Source: Longimicrobiales bacterium
GTDB taxonomy: Bacteria; Gemmatimonadota; Gemmatimonadetes; Longimicrobiales; RSA9
Length of the DNA: 38,359 bases
Reading direction: 5' to 3'
Assembly: GCA_035461765.1 (NCBI GenBank)
Contig: DATHUY010000116.1
Coordinates: forward strand, 1-38,359
Made by a program: the position numbers and the translations under genes
Shown here: one piece after another, positions 1 through 10,519 of the stretch
Numbering within the stretch: position 1 is the stretch's first letter
How the letters are laid out: the number at the start of each line of letters is the position of its first letter
The notes under the pieces: model-generated
Seen by the model: the letters and a program-made list of their open reading frames with translations, nothing else
Databases searched by the model: none
What the model was told of the DNA's origin: nothing

Positions 1-1131
1 GACGTGCCCGCTGACGCGCGCATCATCGATGTGGCCGGCCGCACCATCGTGCCGGGCTTCGTCGATACGCACGCACATCTGCGGGCGCGCGGCGTGCACC
101 GCGAGGAGCACTGGGCCTACGCCGCCAACCTCGCCTACGGCGTCACCACCACGCGTGATCCCCAGACAGGCACGACCGACGTGCTGTCGTACGAGGACAT
201 GGTGAAGAAGGGCGACGTCCTCGGGCCGCGCATCTATTCGACCGGACCGGGCGTGTTCAGCTCCGAGCGCATCGAGGATCTCGAGCATGCACGCCGTGTG
301 ATGCGGCGGTACGCGGAGTACTATGACACGAAGACGATCAAGCAGTACGTCGCCGGCAACCGCGAGCAGCGGCAGTGGATCATCCAGGCCGCACGCGAGC
401 TCCGTCTCATGCCGACGACCGAGGGCTCGCTCGACATCGAGATGGGTCTCACGGAGGCCATCGACGGCTATTCCGGCCACGAACACTCCTGGCCCGCGTT
501 CCCCCTGCACAGCGACATGATCCGGCTGTTCGCCGAGTCGGACATCGTCTACACGCCCACCATCCTCGTCGCGTACGGCGGTCCGTGGGCGGAGAACTAT
601 TTCTACGCAACCGAGAACGTCATTCACAACGAGAAGCTCGCGCGCTTCACACCCTACGACGAGATCGCCTCGAAGGGACGCCGCCGCGGCGCCGGCTGGT
701 TCCACGAGGATGAGCACGTGTTCACGAAGATCGGCGAAACGGTTGCGGACCTCGTCGCGGCCGGCGGCAAGGTCGGTGTCGGCAGCCACGGCCAGCTCCA
801 GGGTCTTGGCTACCACTGGGAGCTGTGGGCCATGCAGTCCGGTGGGCTCCCCACACACGACGCACTCCGCGCGGCCACCATCTTCGGCGCCCAGGCCATC
901 GGCCTCGGCACCGACCTTGGCTCCATCGAGCCGGGCAAGCTCGCGGACCTGGTGGTGCTCGACGCGAACCCGCTCGAGAACATCCGCAACTCCAACACCG
1001 TCCGCATGGTGATGAAGAACGGCCGGCTCTACAACGCCGACACGCTCGCCGAGATCTATCCGCGGGAGCGAGCGGCGCCGGAGTTCTACTGGCAGGAGTC
1101 GGCGCCGATGCCGCGGGCAGGGATCAGGTAG
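1..1131 (+). CDS. Amidohydrolase family protein, 3' part (5' end outside window)
   Basis: The frame is open from base 1, so this is the C-terminal part of a longer protein. The visible 375 or so residues form an amidohydrolase barrel. A strand ending in GFVDTHAH gives the HxH metal-binding pair, GHEHS supplies another candidate metal histidine, and the C-terminus has the usual composite-domain sequence around GSIEPGKLADLVVLD. The family hydrolyses C-N bonds in cyclic amides or peptides with a metal in the active site; the substrate here cannot be told. The place where many relatives have a GTD-type aspartate reads GSHGQLQG instead. From memory this is typical of a subfamily that carries an N-terminal WD40/TolB-like propeller, so the missing part may be a propeller. 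Next downstream is a large inverted repeat, then the convergent argJ-like gene. Confidence 0.85.
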   Translation, partial: DVPADARIIDVAGRTIVPGFVDTHAHLRARGVHREEHWAYAANLAYGVTTTRDPQTGTTDVLSYEDMVKKGDVLGPRIYSTGPGVFSSERIEDLEHARRVMRRYAEYYDTKTIKQYVAGNREQRQWIIQAARELRLMPTTEGSLDIEMGLTEAIDGYSGHEHSWPAFPLHSDMIRLFAESDIVYTPTILVAYGGPWAENYFYATENVIHNEKLARFTPYDEIASKGRRRGAGWFHEDEHVFTKIGETVADLVAAGGKVGVGSHGQLQGLGYHWELWAMQSGGLPTHDALRAATIFGAQAIGLGTDLGSIEPGKLADLVVLDANPLENIRNSNTVRMVMKNGRLYNADTLAEIYPRERAAPEFYWQESAPMPRAGIR

Positions 1132-1179
1132 GGGCCGGGGCGGCGCGTACAGGACGAAGCCGCTTATCAAAGCAGACGA

Positions 1180-1309
1180 ACGGATTCAATCGCGGAGGGC
1201 GCGGAGGTACGGAGGGCGCGGAGAACGATGAACGGATGCTGTGACCGGGTCCGATTCGTCCTCCTCCGCGCCCTCCGCACCTCATGGTTTTCTCCGCGGT
1301 TGAATCCGT
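1180..1309. repeat. Long imperfect palindrome between convergent genes
   Basis: The outer arms, 1180-1197 and 1292-1309, are complementary over 18 nt with one mismatch (left arm ACGGATTCAATCGCGGAG). The inner arms, 1204-1223 and 1264-1283, are complementary over about 19 of 20 nt and are rich in GGAGG/CGCGGAG units. The whole can fold into one long stem-loop. It fills most of the gap between the stops of the amidohydrolase and the argJ-like gene, so it could act as a bidirectional terminator. The repeated purine-rich units also resemble dispersed palindromic repeats found in some environmental genomes. No transposase or target-site duplication is evident. Confidence 0.65.
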
Positions 1310-1347
1310 TGCAGTTCCTTGTCCATGCAGCCTGCCGTGCCCGTACC

Positions 1348-2514
1348 TCAGCTCGAGTAGTACGCGGCGTTCTCCTCGACGTAGCCGGCCGTCAGATCGC
1401 AGCCGTAGGCAACCGCCTCGGCCGTGCCTGCGCCGAGGTCCACTTCCAGGTCCACCACTTCGGCGGTGAGCGTTTCGCGCACGTGCGCGTCCTCGAAGCC
1501 GGCGCGCATGCCGTTCTCGACGACAGGTATGCCGTTGATCGAGGCGAGGACGCTGTCGTTTGCGATCCTGACATCGAAGCACTTTCCGATTGCCATGAGG
1601 ATGCGGCCGACATTGGGATCGGCGCCGTGTGCCATCGTCTTGATGAGAGGTGAGTTGACGAGTGACTTGGCGACGCGGCGGGCCTCATCGATGGTGGCAG
1701 CGCCGCGCACGCTGACGCGCAGCAGCTTGGTCGCGCCTTCACCATCGCGCGCGAGGATCTCCGTCATGCGGATGCACGCCGCCTGGAGCGCGTCGCCGAA
1801 CGCCGCCTCATCGACCGGGCCGGCCAGGCCGTTGGCCATGATGACGCACGTGTCCGATGTGCTGGTATCGGTATCGACCGACAGCATGTTGAACGAGACG
1901 TACGCCGCATCGCGTAGCATCCGGTCCAGCGACGGCGCACTGATCCGGGCGTCCGTGAAGACATATGCGAGCATGGTCGCCATGTCCGGCTCGATCATGC
2001 CGGATCCCTTCGCGATGATCGTGATGGTGGCATCGCCGACGCGCGTCGAGATAGCCTTCGGGTGAGTGTCCGTCGTCATGATGCCTTCGGCGCCCACCAG
2101 CGGGTCCGCTACCAGGTCGGCCGCCATCCCGCGTACACCTGCCTCGATCAGGTCTATCGGAAGCGGAACGCCGATGACGCCCGTCGAGCTGACCAGCACG
2201 TGCGCCGCGCTGGTTCCGACCTCGGCTGCCGCGGCCGCTGCCATGCGCCGCGCATTCGCGATCCCTTCCTCCCCCGTCGCCACGTTGCTCACCCGGCTGT
2301 TCACCACGATCGCCCGCAGCACGCCGCCGCGGATGGTCTCACGCCCGAGGATGACGGGCGCGCCCGGGAACTGATTGCGCGTGAAGATGGCCGCGGCCGC
2401 GGCATCGACGTCCGACACGAACAGAGAGAGGTCGCGGCCGCTCTTCTTGATGCCGCAGTTGCGGCTCGCGCAGCGGAACCCCCTCGGAAACGCAGGAGTG
2501 CTATCGAAGTTCAT
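1348..2514 (-). CDS. argJ: ArgJ-like glutamate N-acetyltransferase / amino-acid acetyltransferase
   Basis: The 388-residue protein matches the ArgJ (OAT) family across its length. ArgJ transfers acetyl from N-acetylornithine to glutamate, and in bifunctional forms from acetyl-CoA, in arginine synthesis. The proenzyme cleaves itself before a threonine. Here that site is in KGSGMIEPDMAT, with Thr180 as the predicted new N-terminal nucleophile. The oxyanion pair Thr111-Gly112 (STGVIG), the DGEGATK segment and the late GADPNVGRI block are present. Two places are odd: the usual NSGNANA-type stretch reads NSRVSNVATG (72-81), and the C-terminus is ENAAYYSS where T is common near the end. No other arginine gene is nearby. 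A distant paralogue with another acyl substrate is possible. Confidence 0.88.
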   Translation of the reverse strand: MNFDSTPAFPRGFRCASRNCGIKKSGRDLSLFVSDVDAAAAAIFTRNQFPGAPVILGRETIRGGVLRAIVVNSRVSNVATGEEGIANARRMAAAAAAEVGTSAAHVLVSSTGVIGVPLPIDLIEAGVRGMAADLVADPLVGAEGIMTTDTHPKAISTRVGDATITIIAKGSGMIEPDMATMLAYVFTDARISAPSLDRMLRDAAYVSFNMLSVDTDTSTSDTCVIMANGLAGPVDEAAFGDALQAACIRMTEILARDGEGATKLLRVSVRGAATIDEARRVAKSLVNSPLIKTMAHGADPNVGRILMAIGKCFDVRIANDSVLASINGIPVVENGMRAGFEDAHVRETLTAEVVDLEVDLGAGTAEAVAYGCDLTAGYVEENAAYYSS

Positions 2515-2619
2515 GTTTCTGTTCGGTTGGAGCCGTCAGCGGTGAACGCAGCATTCTATGAGAGGGACGAGCGGCAGGACAGGGCGGGCACCGTGGGGCC
2601 GGTACCCGCCCTTCATCGC

Positions 2620-4137
2620 CTACTCGATCGCTTCGAGCGGCGCGGACGCCGGACCGTTCAGCACCTCGCCGGTGGGCGCGAATCGCGAGCCGTGGCACGG
2701 GCAGTCCCACGACTTCTCGAGGTCGTTCCAGTTGACAATGCACTTCAGGTGCGTGCACGCCGCGTTGCGCGGGTGCAGCTCACCGGCTTCGTCGCGATAG
2801 ACGGCGATCATGCGCGCACCATGCCGGATCACGCGGCCACTGCCACGCGGCACATCGTCTTCCGTGGGCGCATCGCCCGGCATCAGCCACGCCGCGTACT
2901 GTGCTGCAACGTTCAGGTTCTCACGCGCCAGATCGGGCGCAGCGCCGACGCGGACACGCTTCGGGTCGTAGAGCGCGGCCCACTCGTTGGTACGACCGAG
3001 GATCATGTCGGTCAGCAGCATGCCGCCCACGGTGCCATGCGTCATGCCATGGCCTGAATCACCCGTCACGATATACACGTTCTCCGCACCATCGGGATTG
3101 GGGCCGATGAAGGCGAGACCGTCGGATGTCTCCATGACCTGCCCGGACCAGCGGTGATCGATCGATTCGACGGCGGCAAAACGCTCGCGGGTCCACGCGA
3201 CCAGGCGATCGAGCCGGTCCGCGTCGTCATCCTTCTGACCCGTCTTGTAATCCTCACCGCCCACGATCACCCAGTCGTTCGACTCGCCGGGCTGCACGCG
3301 GATGTAGATGTAGGGATCCGCATCGTCCCAGTACAGCGCGTCGGGCACTGCGCCCTTCGGCACGCGTGCCGCAATGGCAAATGTGCGATACGGCGCCTGC
3401 TTGGTGTGCGTCACCACGTAGTCCGTGATGGGCGAGTTCGTCGCGACGACACACGCGCTGGCGAGGACGGTCTCCTCCGAATCGGTCTCGATGCGTACCG
3501 GCGCACCGCCGTGCACTGCCTTGACATGCGTCCCCGTGTGAATGCGGCCGCCATCCCGCTCGATGGCGCGCGCGAGGCCCTCCAGGAGCTTCAGCGAATG
3601 CACACGCCCCTGTCGCAGAAAGCGCAGGCATGCGCCCGTGCCGAATGGGTCGTACGGCGGGTCCTCCGCCATCTCGACCGCCACTCCTGCCCGGCGCGCT
3701 GCCTCCATCTCGTTCCAGAGACCGTTCGCATCCGTCTCCTGCGACGGGAACAGGTAGCCATCCACCCACGCGAAGTCACACGCGATCGACTCCTCCTGCA
3801 CGATCTCCGCTATCCGCTGGATCGCAGCCCGATGACTCGATGCCGCCAGCCGCGCACCGTCGGCGCCGTGCAGACGCTCCAGCTCGGTGTAACGGTCATC
3901 CAGTGCATCGGACAGATGCCCCGTCGTCCGGCCGGTCTCACCACCGCCGATCAGCCCATCATCCAGCACGATCACCCGCTTGCCCGCCTTCGTGAGCAGA
4001 TACGCCGTCATCATCCCCGCGATGCCCGCACCCACCACGCACACGTCAGCTCGCGCGTCACCCCGCAGCGGCGAACGCTTCAATTCGCCCACCGTCGCGT
4101 GCCATAACGACGTCGTCTGTCCTGATTCCGCTTTCAC
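2620..4137 (-). CDS. FAD-dependent oxidoreductase with C-terminal Rieske [2Fe-2S] domain
   Basis: The 505-residue protein begins with a dinucleotide-binding fold (VVGAGIAGMMTAYLL, about 30-45) typical of DAO/glycine-oxidase-like flavoenzymes. It ends with a Rieske domain whose cluster ligands are Cys461-x-His463 and Cys479-x2-His482. Cys466 and Cys481 sit where high-potential Rieske proteins form a disulfide. The family couples an FAD amine or small-molecule oxidation to a 2Fe-2S centre; substrate and electron acceptor are not known from sequence. No signal peptide is seen, so a cytoplasmic site is likely. The gene stands alone and diverges from the lipoprotein gene at 4662 across a long spacer. 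Annotated relatives are often called gamma-glutamylputrescine-oxidase-like with a Rieske extension, which does not fix the function. Confidence 0.9.
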   Translation of the reverse strand: MKAESGQTTSLWHATVGELKRSPLRGDARADVCVVGAGIAGMMTAYLLTKAGKRVIVLDDGLIGGGETGRTTGHLSDALDDRYTELERLHGADGARLAASSHRAAIQRIAEIVQEESIACDFAWVDGYLFPSQETDANGLWNEMEAARRAGVAVEMAEDPPYDPFGTGACLRFLRQGRVHSLKLLEGLARAIERDGGRIHTGTHVKAVHGGAPVRIETDSEETVLASACVVATNSPITDYVVTHTKQAPYRTFAIAARVPKGAVPDALYWDDADPYIYIRVQPGESNDWVIVGGEDYKTGQKDDDADRLDRLVAWTRERFAAVESIDHRWSGQVMETSDGLAFIGPNPDGAENVYIVTGDSGHGMTHGTVGGMLLTDMILGRTNEWAALYDPKRVRVGAAPDLARENLNVAAQYAAWLMPGDAPTEDDVPRGSGRVIRHGARMIAVYRDEAGELHPRNAACTHLKCIVNWNDLEKSWDCPCHGSRFAPTGEVLNGPASAPLEAIE

Positions 4138-4661
4138 GTTGCCACTCCGCGCCCGTGTCGTCCGCCAACCCGACGCCGGTAGCGGCAGAGGTCATGCCAC
4201 CTGAACCCCGCGTGCAACTTTTTCTGCGGCTGCCGCGTCTATACACATGAGCATGGTCGCGACTGCCTGAATGCAGCGCGCTTCACCGCCATGACCCGCG
4301 CACTGCGCGCATAGATCGCTGGATCCTGATTTTCGGGGGTGGAGGGACGAACGGTTCGGTTTTCGGGATGAGCTGCGGAACTTCGACAGGCAACCGGCAG
4401 TAAGAAACGCGTCGGGCACGTCCCTGGGGTGAATCCCACCTCAATTGCGCAACCCCAGGGGCGTGACCCGACGTCGTTGTATCCAATCCGCACCCCTACT
4501 ATGGCCTCCTCCCGCCCCCGAATCAATCCTCCTGTCCCGAGCTGTGCGGCCGGCCTGGACCGTTTTTGATTTTCCTCCTGCCCACCCAGGTGTTTCCGGA
4601 TCGGCACATCGGTTGCACTCCGGTCCTCCGGCGTCATCCGATACCCGTCCTGGAGAAACAC
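4138..4661. other. 524-bp spacer between divergent genes
   Basis: No open frame here looks coding: the frames present are short, overlapping and low in complexity. The only clear structure is the hairpin at 4406-4478. The stretch should hold promoters for the Rieske oxidoreductase (-) and the lipoprotein gene (+), but I could not pick them with confidence. A run of T near 4562 is not preceded by a convincing stem. Confidence 0.5.
4406..4478. repeat. Near-perfect 25-bp stem hairpin
   Basis: Left arm 4406-4430 pairs with right arm 4452-4478, with only two single-base bulges and one G-U-type mismatch. The core arms are CGTCGGGCACGTCCCTGGGG and its near complement. The 21-nt loop contains most of the palindrome TTGCGCAA (4445-4452). 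No T-run follows on either strand, so a simple intrinsic terminator is unlikely. It could be a structured RNA element, an mRNA-leader hairpin or a dispersed repeat. Confidence 0.65.
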
Positions 4662-5174
4662 ATGACACGTGGAACGTTCAGCACCCTGGCCTTCGTTTCG
4701 GCCCTCACCGTCTCACTCGGAAGCTGCGCGACGCTCAGCCAGATCGTGCAGCCGCCGCAGTTCACCGTGGCCGAGGGTCGGGAGGCGCAACTTCAGCTGG
4801 TCGGTCCATCCACCTCGCGGCCGCTCGGCGGCGCCACGCTCCGCATCTGGGCCCGTGTCCGGAACCCCAACGGGTTCGGCCTGACGCTGGCGGCTCTGCG
4901 CGGCAACGTCTTTCTCGAGGACACGCGTGCCGGCGAGGTCAATTTTCCGCTGGGGCTGCCACTGTCGGCGGCGGGGGACACGATCATCCCACTCGATGTG
5001 AATATCAGCTTCTCCGACCTGCCCGGCCTGGTGGATGTCGCGCAGCGCATCGTCACGCGCAACATGGTCGCGTATCGCCTGGACGGGACGCTGACGGTGG
5101 ATGCGGCGCCATTCGGCCAGCCGTCATTCGGTCCGAGCACGTGGATCAGCGGGGAGTCGCGCGTCATCCGGTAG
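4662..5174 (+). CDS. LEA14/WHy-like lipoprotein
   Basis: The product is 170 residues. It begins with a lipoprotein signal, with the lipobox LGSC at Cys22, so it should be anchored in the envelope. The rest resembles the WHy / LEA type-2 domain, a small beta-sandwich, with the usual phrase RNPNGFGLTLAAL followed by alternating strands. The start is the ATG at 4662, preceded by GGAGA at 4652-4656; an in-frame ATG upstream at 4566 would put the signal peptide inside the protein. The domain is often linked to stress tolerance or desiccation, but the role here is unknown. The next gene, at 5245, is in the same direction and may be co-transcribed. Confidence 0.8.
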   Translation: MTRGTFSTLAFVSALTVSLGSCATLSQIVQPPQFTVAEGREAQLQLVGPSTSRPLGGATLRIWARVRNPNGFGLTLAALRGNVFLEDTRAGEVNFPLGLPLSAAGDTIIPLDVNISFSDLPGLVDVAQRIVTRNMVAYRLDGTLTVDAAPFGQPSFGPSTWISGESRVIR

Positions 5175-5244
5175 CGAAACTCTGGCGTGCTCCGCCCGTA
5201 GGGTGATCCGGCGGTCTGGATCAACTGAGCTGGAGCACGGCGAG

Positions 5245-5598
5245 ATGTCGCATTCGAAGTCGGTATTGCTTAGAGACCTGATGATCTTTCAGGTGAAGCT
5301 GGTACTGGATGGACTGAAGGACGTGGTGCTGATGCCGCTCACGATCGGTGCGGCGGCGATCGACATCGTGTTTCCGGGTCGGCGACCGGGCCACCGGTTC
5401 TACCTGATCATGGCACTGGGTGAGCGATTCGACCGCTGGCTCAACCTGTTCAGTGCGTCGGACCATGCGGATGCGTCCAGGGACGGCCTGTTCGGCGATG
5501 GTCGCGCCGGCGGGAACACGATGCTGAGCGGGATCGAGGACCTGATCTTCGGGCGGGGTGCGCGTGCAGCGACGGAGGACGCCCGACAGACGCGCTGA
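5245..5598 (+). CDS. Small conserved protein of unknown function
   Basis: The 117-residue product starts MSHSKSVLLRDLMIFQ. The ATG at 5245 is preceded by a purine-rich GGAGCACGGCGAG, and the longer frame upstream has the composition of a shadow. Residues 10-45 are amphipathic to hydrophobic (FQVKLVLDGLKDVVLMPLT, then IGAAAIDIVF) and could associate with the membrane. A segment rich in Arg, Phe and Trp follows (GERFDRWLNLF). I recall similar short proteins with the pattern FQ-K-xLDGLKDxxLxPL in environmental bacteria, but no function. It lies 70 bp after the WHy lipoprotein, and a hairpin follows it. Confidence 0.7.
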   Translation: MSHSKSVLLRDLMIFQVKLVLDGLKDVVLMPLTIGAAAIDIVFPGRRPGHRFYLIMALGERFDRWLNLFSASDHADASRDGLFGDGRAGGNTMLSGIEDLIFGRGARAATEDARQTR

Positions 5599-5626
5599 CA
5601 GCCTGACGATACTCCGGCAGCACCTG

Positions 5627-5652
5627 CGCCGCCCTGCTCATGCACGGCGGCG
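5627..5652 (+). terminator. Candidate weak intrinsic terminator
   Basis: CGCCGCC (5627-5633) pairs with GGCGGCG (5646-5652) across a 12-nt loop, followed by only three T. It lies between the small conserved gene and the superoxide dismutase gene and could end the upstream transcript. Confidence 0.4.
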
Positions 5653-5735
5653 TTTCACTTGCATCCCTGCTCTCCCGCAACTAGATGAAGGAAAGCACGG
5701 CTTCATGAGCCTCCGTCAGGAAAGGGAACCCGACA

Positions 5736-6350
5736 ATGCCATATCCGTTCAAGCTGCCGGATCTGCCGTACGCGGCGAACGCGCTGGAACCGCATATCGA
5801 CGCGAAGACGATGGAGATCCATCACGACAAGCATCACGCAGCGTACACGAACAAGCTGAATGAAGCGCTCGAGAAGCATCCCGAGCTGCAGAGCAAGTCG
5901 ATAGACGAGCTGCTGCGGGGCATCGACTCCATACCGGAAGACATCCGCACGGCTGTACGGAACAATGGCGGCGGTTTTGCGAACCACGCCATGTTCTGGG
6001 AGATCATGGGTCCGAACGGCGGTGGCGAGCCGACGGGCGCGCTCGCGGATGCGATCACGAAGAAGTTCGGCTCGTTCAGTGACTTCAAGCAGAAGGTGAA
6101 CGCCGCCGGAGCCGGTCAGTTCGGCAGCGGCTGGTCATGGCTCGTCGCGGGCGCCAGCGGCATAGAAGTGTACTCGACGGCGAACCAGGACAGCCCGCTG
6201 ATGAAGGGTGACCGTCCGATCCTCGGCGTGGACGTCTGGGAGCACGCGTACTACCTGAAGTATCAGAACCGCCGTCCGGACTATCTCGAGGCGTGGTGGA
6301 ACACGCTGAACTGGGACGAGATCGGCAAGCGTTACAGCGAAGCGAAGTAA
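5736..6350 (+). CDS. sodA: Superoxide dismutase, Mn/Fe family, Mn-type
   Basis: The 204-residue product is a full-length Fe/Mn superoxide dismutase, which converts superoxide to peroxide and oxygen. Metal ligands are His29 (IHHDKHH), His84 (HAMFW), Asp166 and His170 (DVWEHAYYL). Gly80 and Gln151 (STANQDSPL) occupy the outer-sphere positions that mark manganese enzymes, as opposed to the Gln/Ala pair of iron enzymes. There is no signal peptide, so it is cytoplasmic. A Shine-Dalgarno-like AGGAAAGGGA lies just upstream of the ATG. A Mn-dependent enzyme fits with the Mn-type regulator and importer encoded further along, although the genes are not linked. A strong hairpin follows the stop. Confidence 0.96.
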   Translation: MPYPFKLPDLPYAANALEPHIDAKTMEIHHDKHHAAYTNKLNEALEKHPELQSKSIDELLRGIDSIPEDIRTAVRNNGGGFANHAMFWEIMGPNGGGEPTGALADAITKKFGSFSDFKQKVNAAGAGQFGSGWSWLVAGASGIEVYSTANQDSPLMKGDRPILGVDVWEHAYYLKYQNRRPDYLEAWWNTLNWDEIGKRYSEAK

Positions 6351-6369
6351 CGGGTTCTTTTCGCGCGGA

Positions 6370-6423
6370 GGACGGAGCAGGCAAGGCTGGAGACAGGCGT
6401 GGTCTCCAGCGCCTCCTCCGTCC
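6370..6423. terminator. Long hairpin between convergent genes, probable bidirectional terminator
   Basis: The inner arms CTGGAGAC (6387-6394) and GTCTCCAG (6402-6409) pair perfectly around a 7-nt loop. The outer arms, GGACGGAGCAGGC (6370-6382) and 6411-6423, pair with one mismatch. It sits between the sodA stop and the stop of the two-TM protein gene. There is no clear T-run. The GGAGGACGGAG units resemble those in the palindrome at 1180-1309, so the two may be members of one repeat family. Confidence 0.6.
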
Positions 6424-6464
6424 CCTGCGTCAACCCACAGATCCTCCTCGTCGTCTCCGCGATC

Positions 6465-6656
6465 TCACGGCTGCACCCCACCCGGCGGGCCCATCCTCAC
6501 CATCTCGGGGCCGATGAAAAAGGCCAGAACGAGGAACCAGAGCACGAGCAGCGCGATGGCGGAGCCGAAGAGCAGCCAGATCCACTGGATGGCGCCGAAC
6601 TTCCGCCAGACGCCGAAGGCGACTGCGAGCAGGAAGAGGAGCAGGAACCAGAGCAT
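6465..6656 (-). CDS. Small two-TM membrane protein
   Basis: The 63-residue product has two clear hydrophobic segments. One is at about residues 1-16 (MLWFLLLFLLAVAFGVW); the other is at about 24-47 (WIWLLFGSAIALLVLWFLVL). They are joined by a short basic turn, WRKFG, and followed by a polar tail. Its ATG lies only 2 nt after the stop of the hybrid kinase gene, so translation is probably coupled to that gene. No family is recognised. Partnership with the soluble kinase or the TupA-like lipoprotein is possible but is inferred from position only. Confidence 0.72.
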   Translation of the reverse strand: MLWFLLLFLLAVAFGVWRKFGAIQWIWLLFGSAIALLVLWFLVLAFFIGPEMVRMGPPGGVQP

Positions 6657-6658
6657 GA

Positions 6659-9652
<2,994 letters not shown>

Positions 9653-9661
9653 GAACGATCG

Positions 9662-10519
9662 TCAGTTCGCGTGCAGACGGTACAGCGGCCGGTCGCTGTT
9701 CGGCGCACGGAAAGCTCCGATCAGACGGCGCGCCGATTCCCCCGTCAGCCAGGCCGCAAGCTCTCGCGCCGCCGGTGTCTGCCCGCCATGCGTCGTGATC
9801 AGCACGCTGTACTCGTTGATCAGATCGTCACCGCCCTCGCGCATGATGATGAGCGACAGGTCGTGACGCAGGACTTCGTAAGTAGCGATGTCGGACAGGA
9901 TGTAGGCGCCGCGCTGCGAGGCCAGCCTGAGCGCGTCCGCCATGCCCGTGCCGGCTTCCATGTAGCCGCTCCATCCGGGAACCACGCCGGCCTCACGCCA
10001 CAGCGCCAGCTCCCTGTGATGCGTGCCGCTGTCATCACCACGCGAGACGAACGGCTGACCTGCGGCGGCAATACGCTGCAGGGCATCGGCCGCCGACTCC
10101 GTCGATGCCGCGCCCGCCGGATCCGTCGGCGGGCCCGCGATGAGGAAGTCGCCCTGCATCAGTGGCTGGCGCGACACGGCCCCGCCCGCCTCGACCAGCG
10201 CGGCCTCGGCCGCCGGCGAGTGCGACAGTACGACATCGACATCGCCGCGTGCGGCCATTGCCAGGATCTCGCCGCTCCCCGCCACGACGACCGACAGCCG
10301 ATGGGACCGGTCGCCCTCATTGTCATATGCCTGCGTCAGGACGTCCAGCACGCCCGAATCCTCCAGAGTATGCGTCGTGCCGAGCACGACCCGCGGCGAA
10401 TCGTCGCCGCCACACGCGAGAACCCCGAGTACCATGCACAACCAGAGCCGCACGGACGCGCGCCGAGCCAGGTGCACTGGCCGTTCAGTATGTGTCCGCA
10501 AGCACACGCACGATGTCAT
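9662..10519 (-). CDS. TupA-like oxyanion (tungstate/molybdate-type) binding lipoprotein
   Basis: The 285-residue product has a lipobox (VLAC, Cys36) and matches the TupA tungstate-binding family in its ordered blocks. These are GTTHTLEDSGVLDVL near the N-terminus, a GDVDVVLSHSPAAE block, GDFLIAGPP, GDDSGTHHRELALW and RGAYILSDIATYE. TupA proteins capture tungstate in the periplasm for an ABC permease and ATPase, yet neither is encoded here; the partners are a PBP4-type peptidase upstream and a hybrid kinase downstream. The ATG at 10519 overlaps the end of the peptidase gene by 35 nt. A GTG at 10477 would avoid the overlap and give a shorter, standard signal peptide; neither start has a good ribosome site. 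Ligand specificity cannot be read from sequence. Confidence 0.82.
   Translation of the reverse strand: MTSCVCLRTHTERPVHLARRASVRLWLCMVLGVLACGGDDSPRVVLGTTHTLEDSGVLDVLTQAYDNEGDRSHRLSVVVAGSGEILAMAARGDVDVVLSHSPAAEAALVEAGGAVSRQPLMQGDFLIAGPPTDPAGAASTESAADALQRIAAAGQPFVSRGDDSGTHHRELALWREAGVVPGWSGYMEAGTGMADALRLASQRGAYILSDIATYEVLRHDLSLIIMREGGDDLINEYSVLITTHGGQTPAARELAAWLTGESARRLIGAFRAPNSDRPLYRLHAN

Noticed and set aside
4192-4661. Several short minus-strand frames in the long spacer
   Set aside because: They overlap one another in different frames, have no ribosome sites or hydrophobic pattern of interest, and cross the hairpin at 4406-4478.
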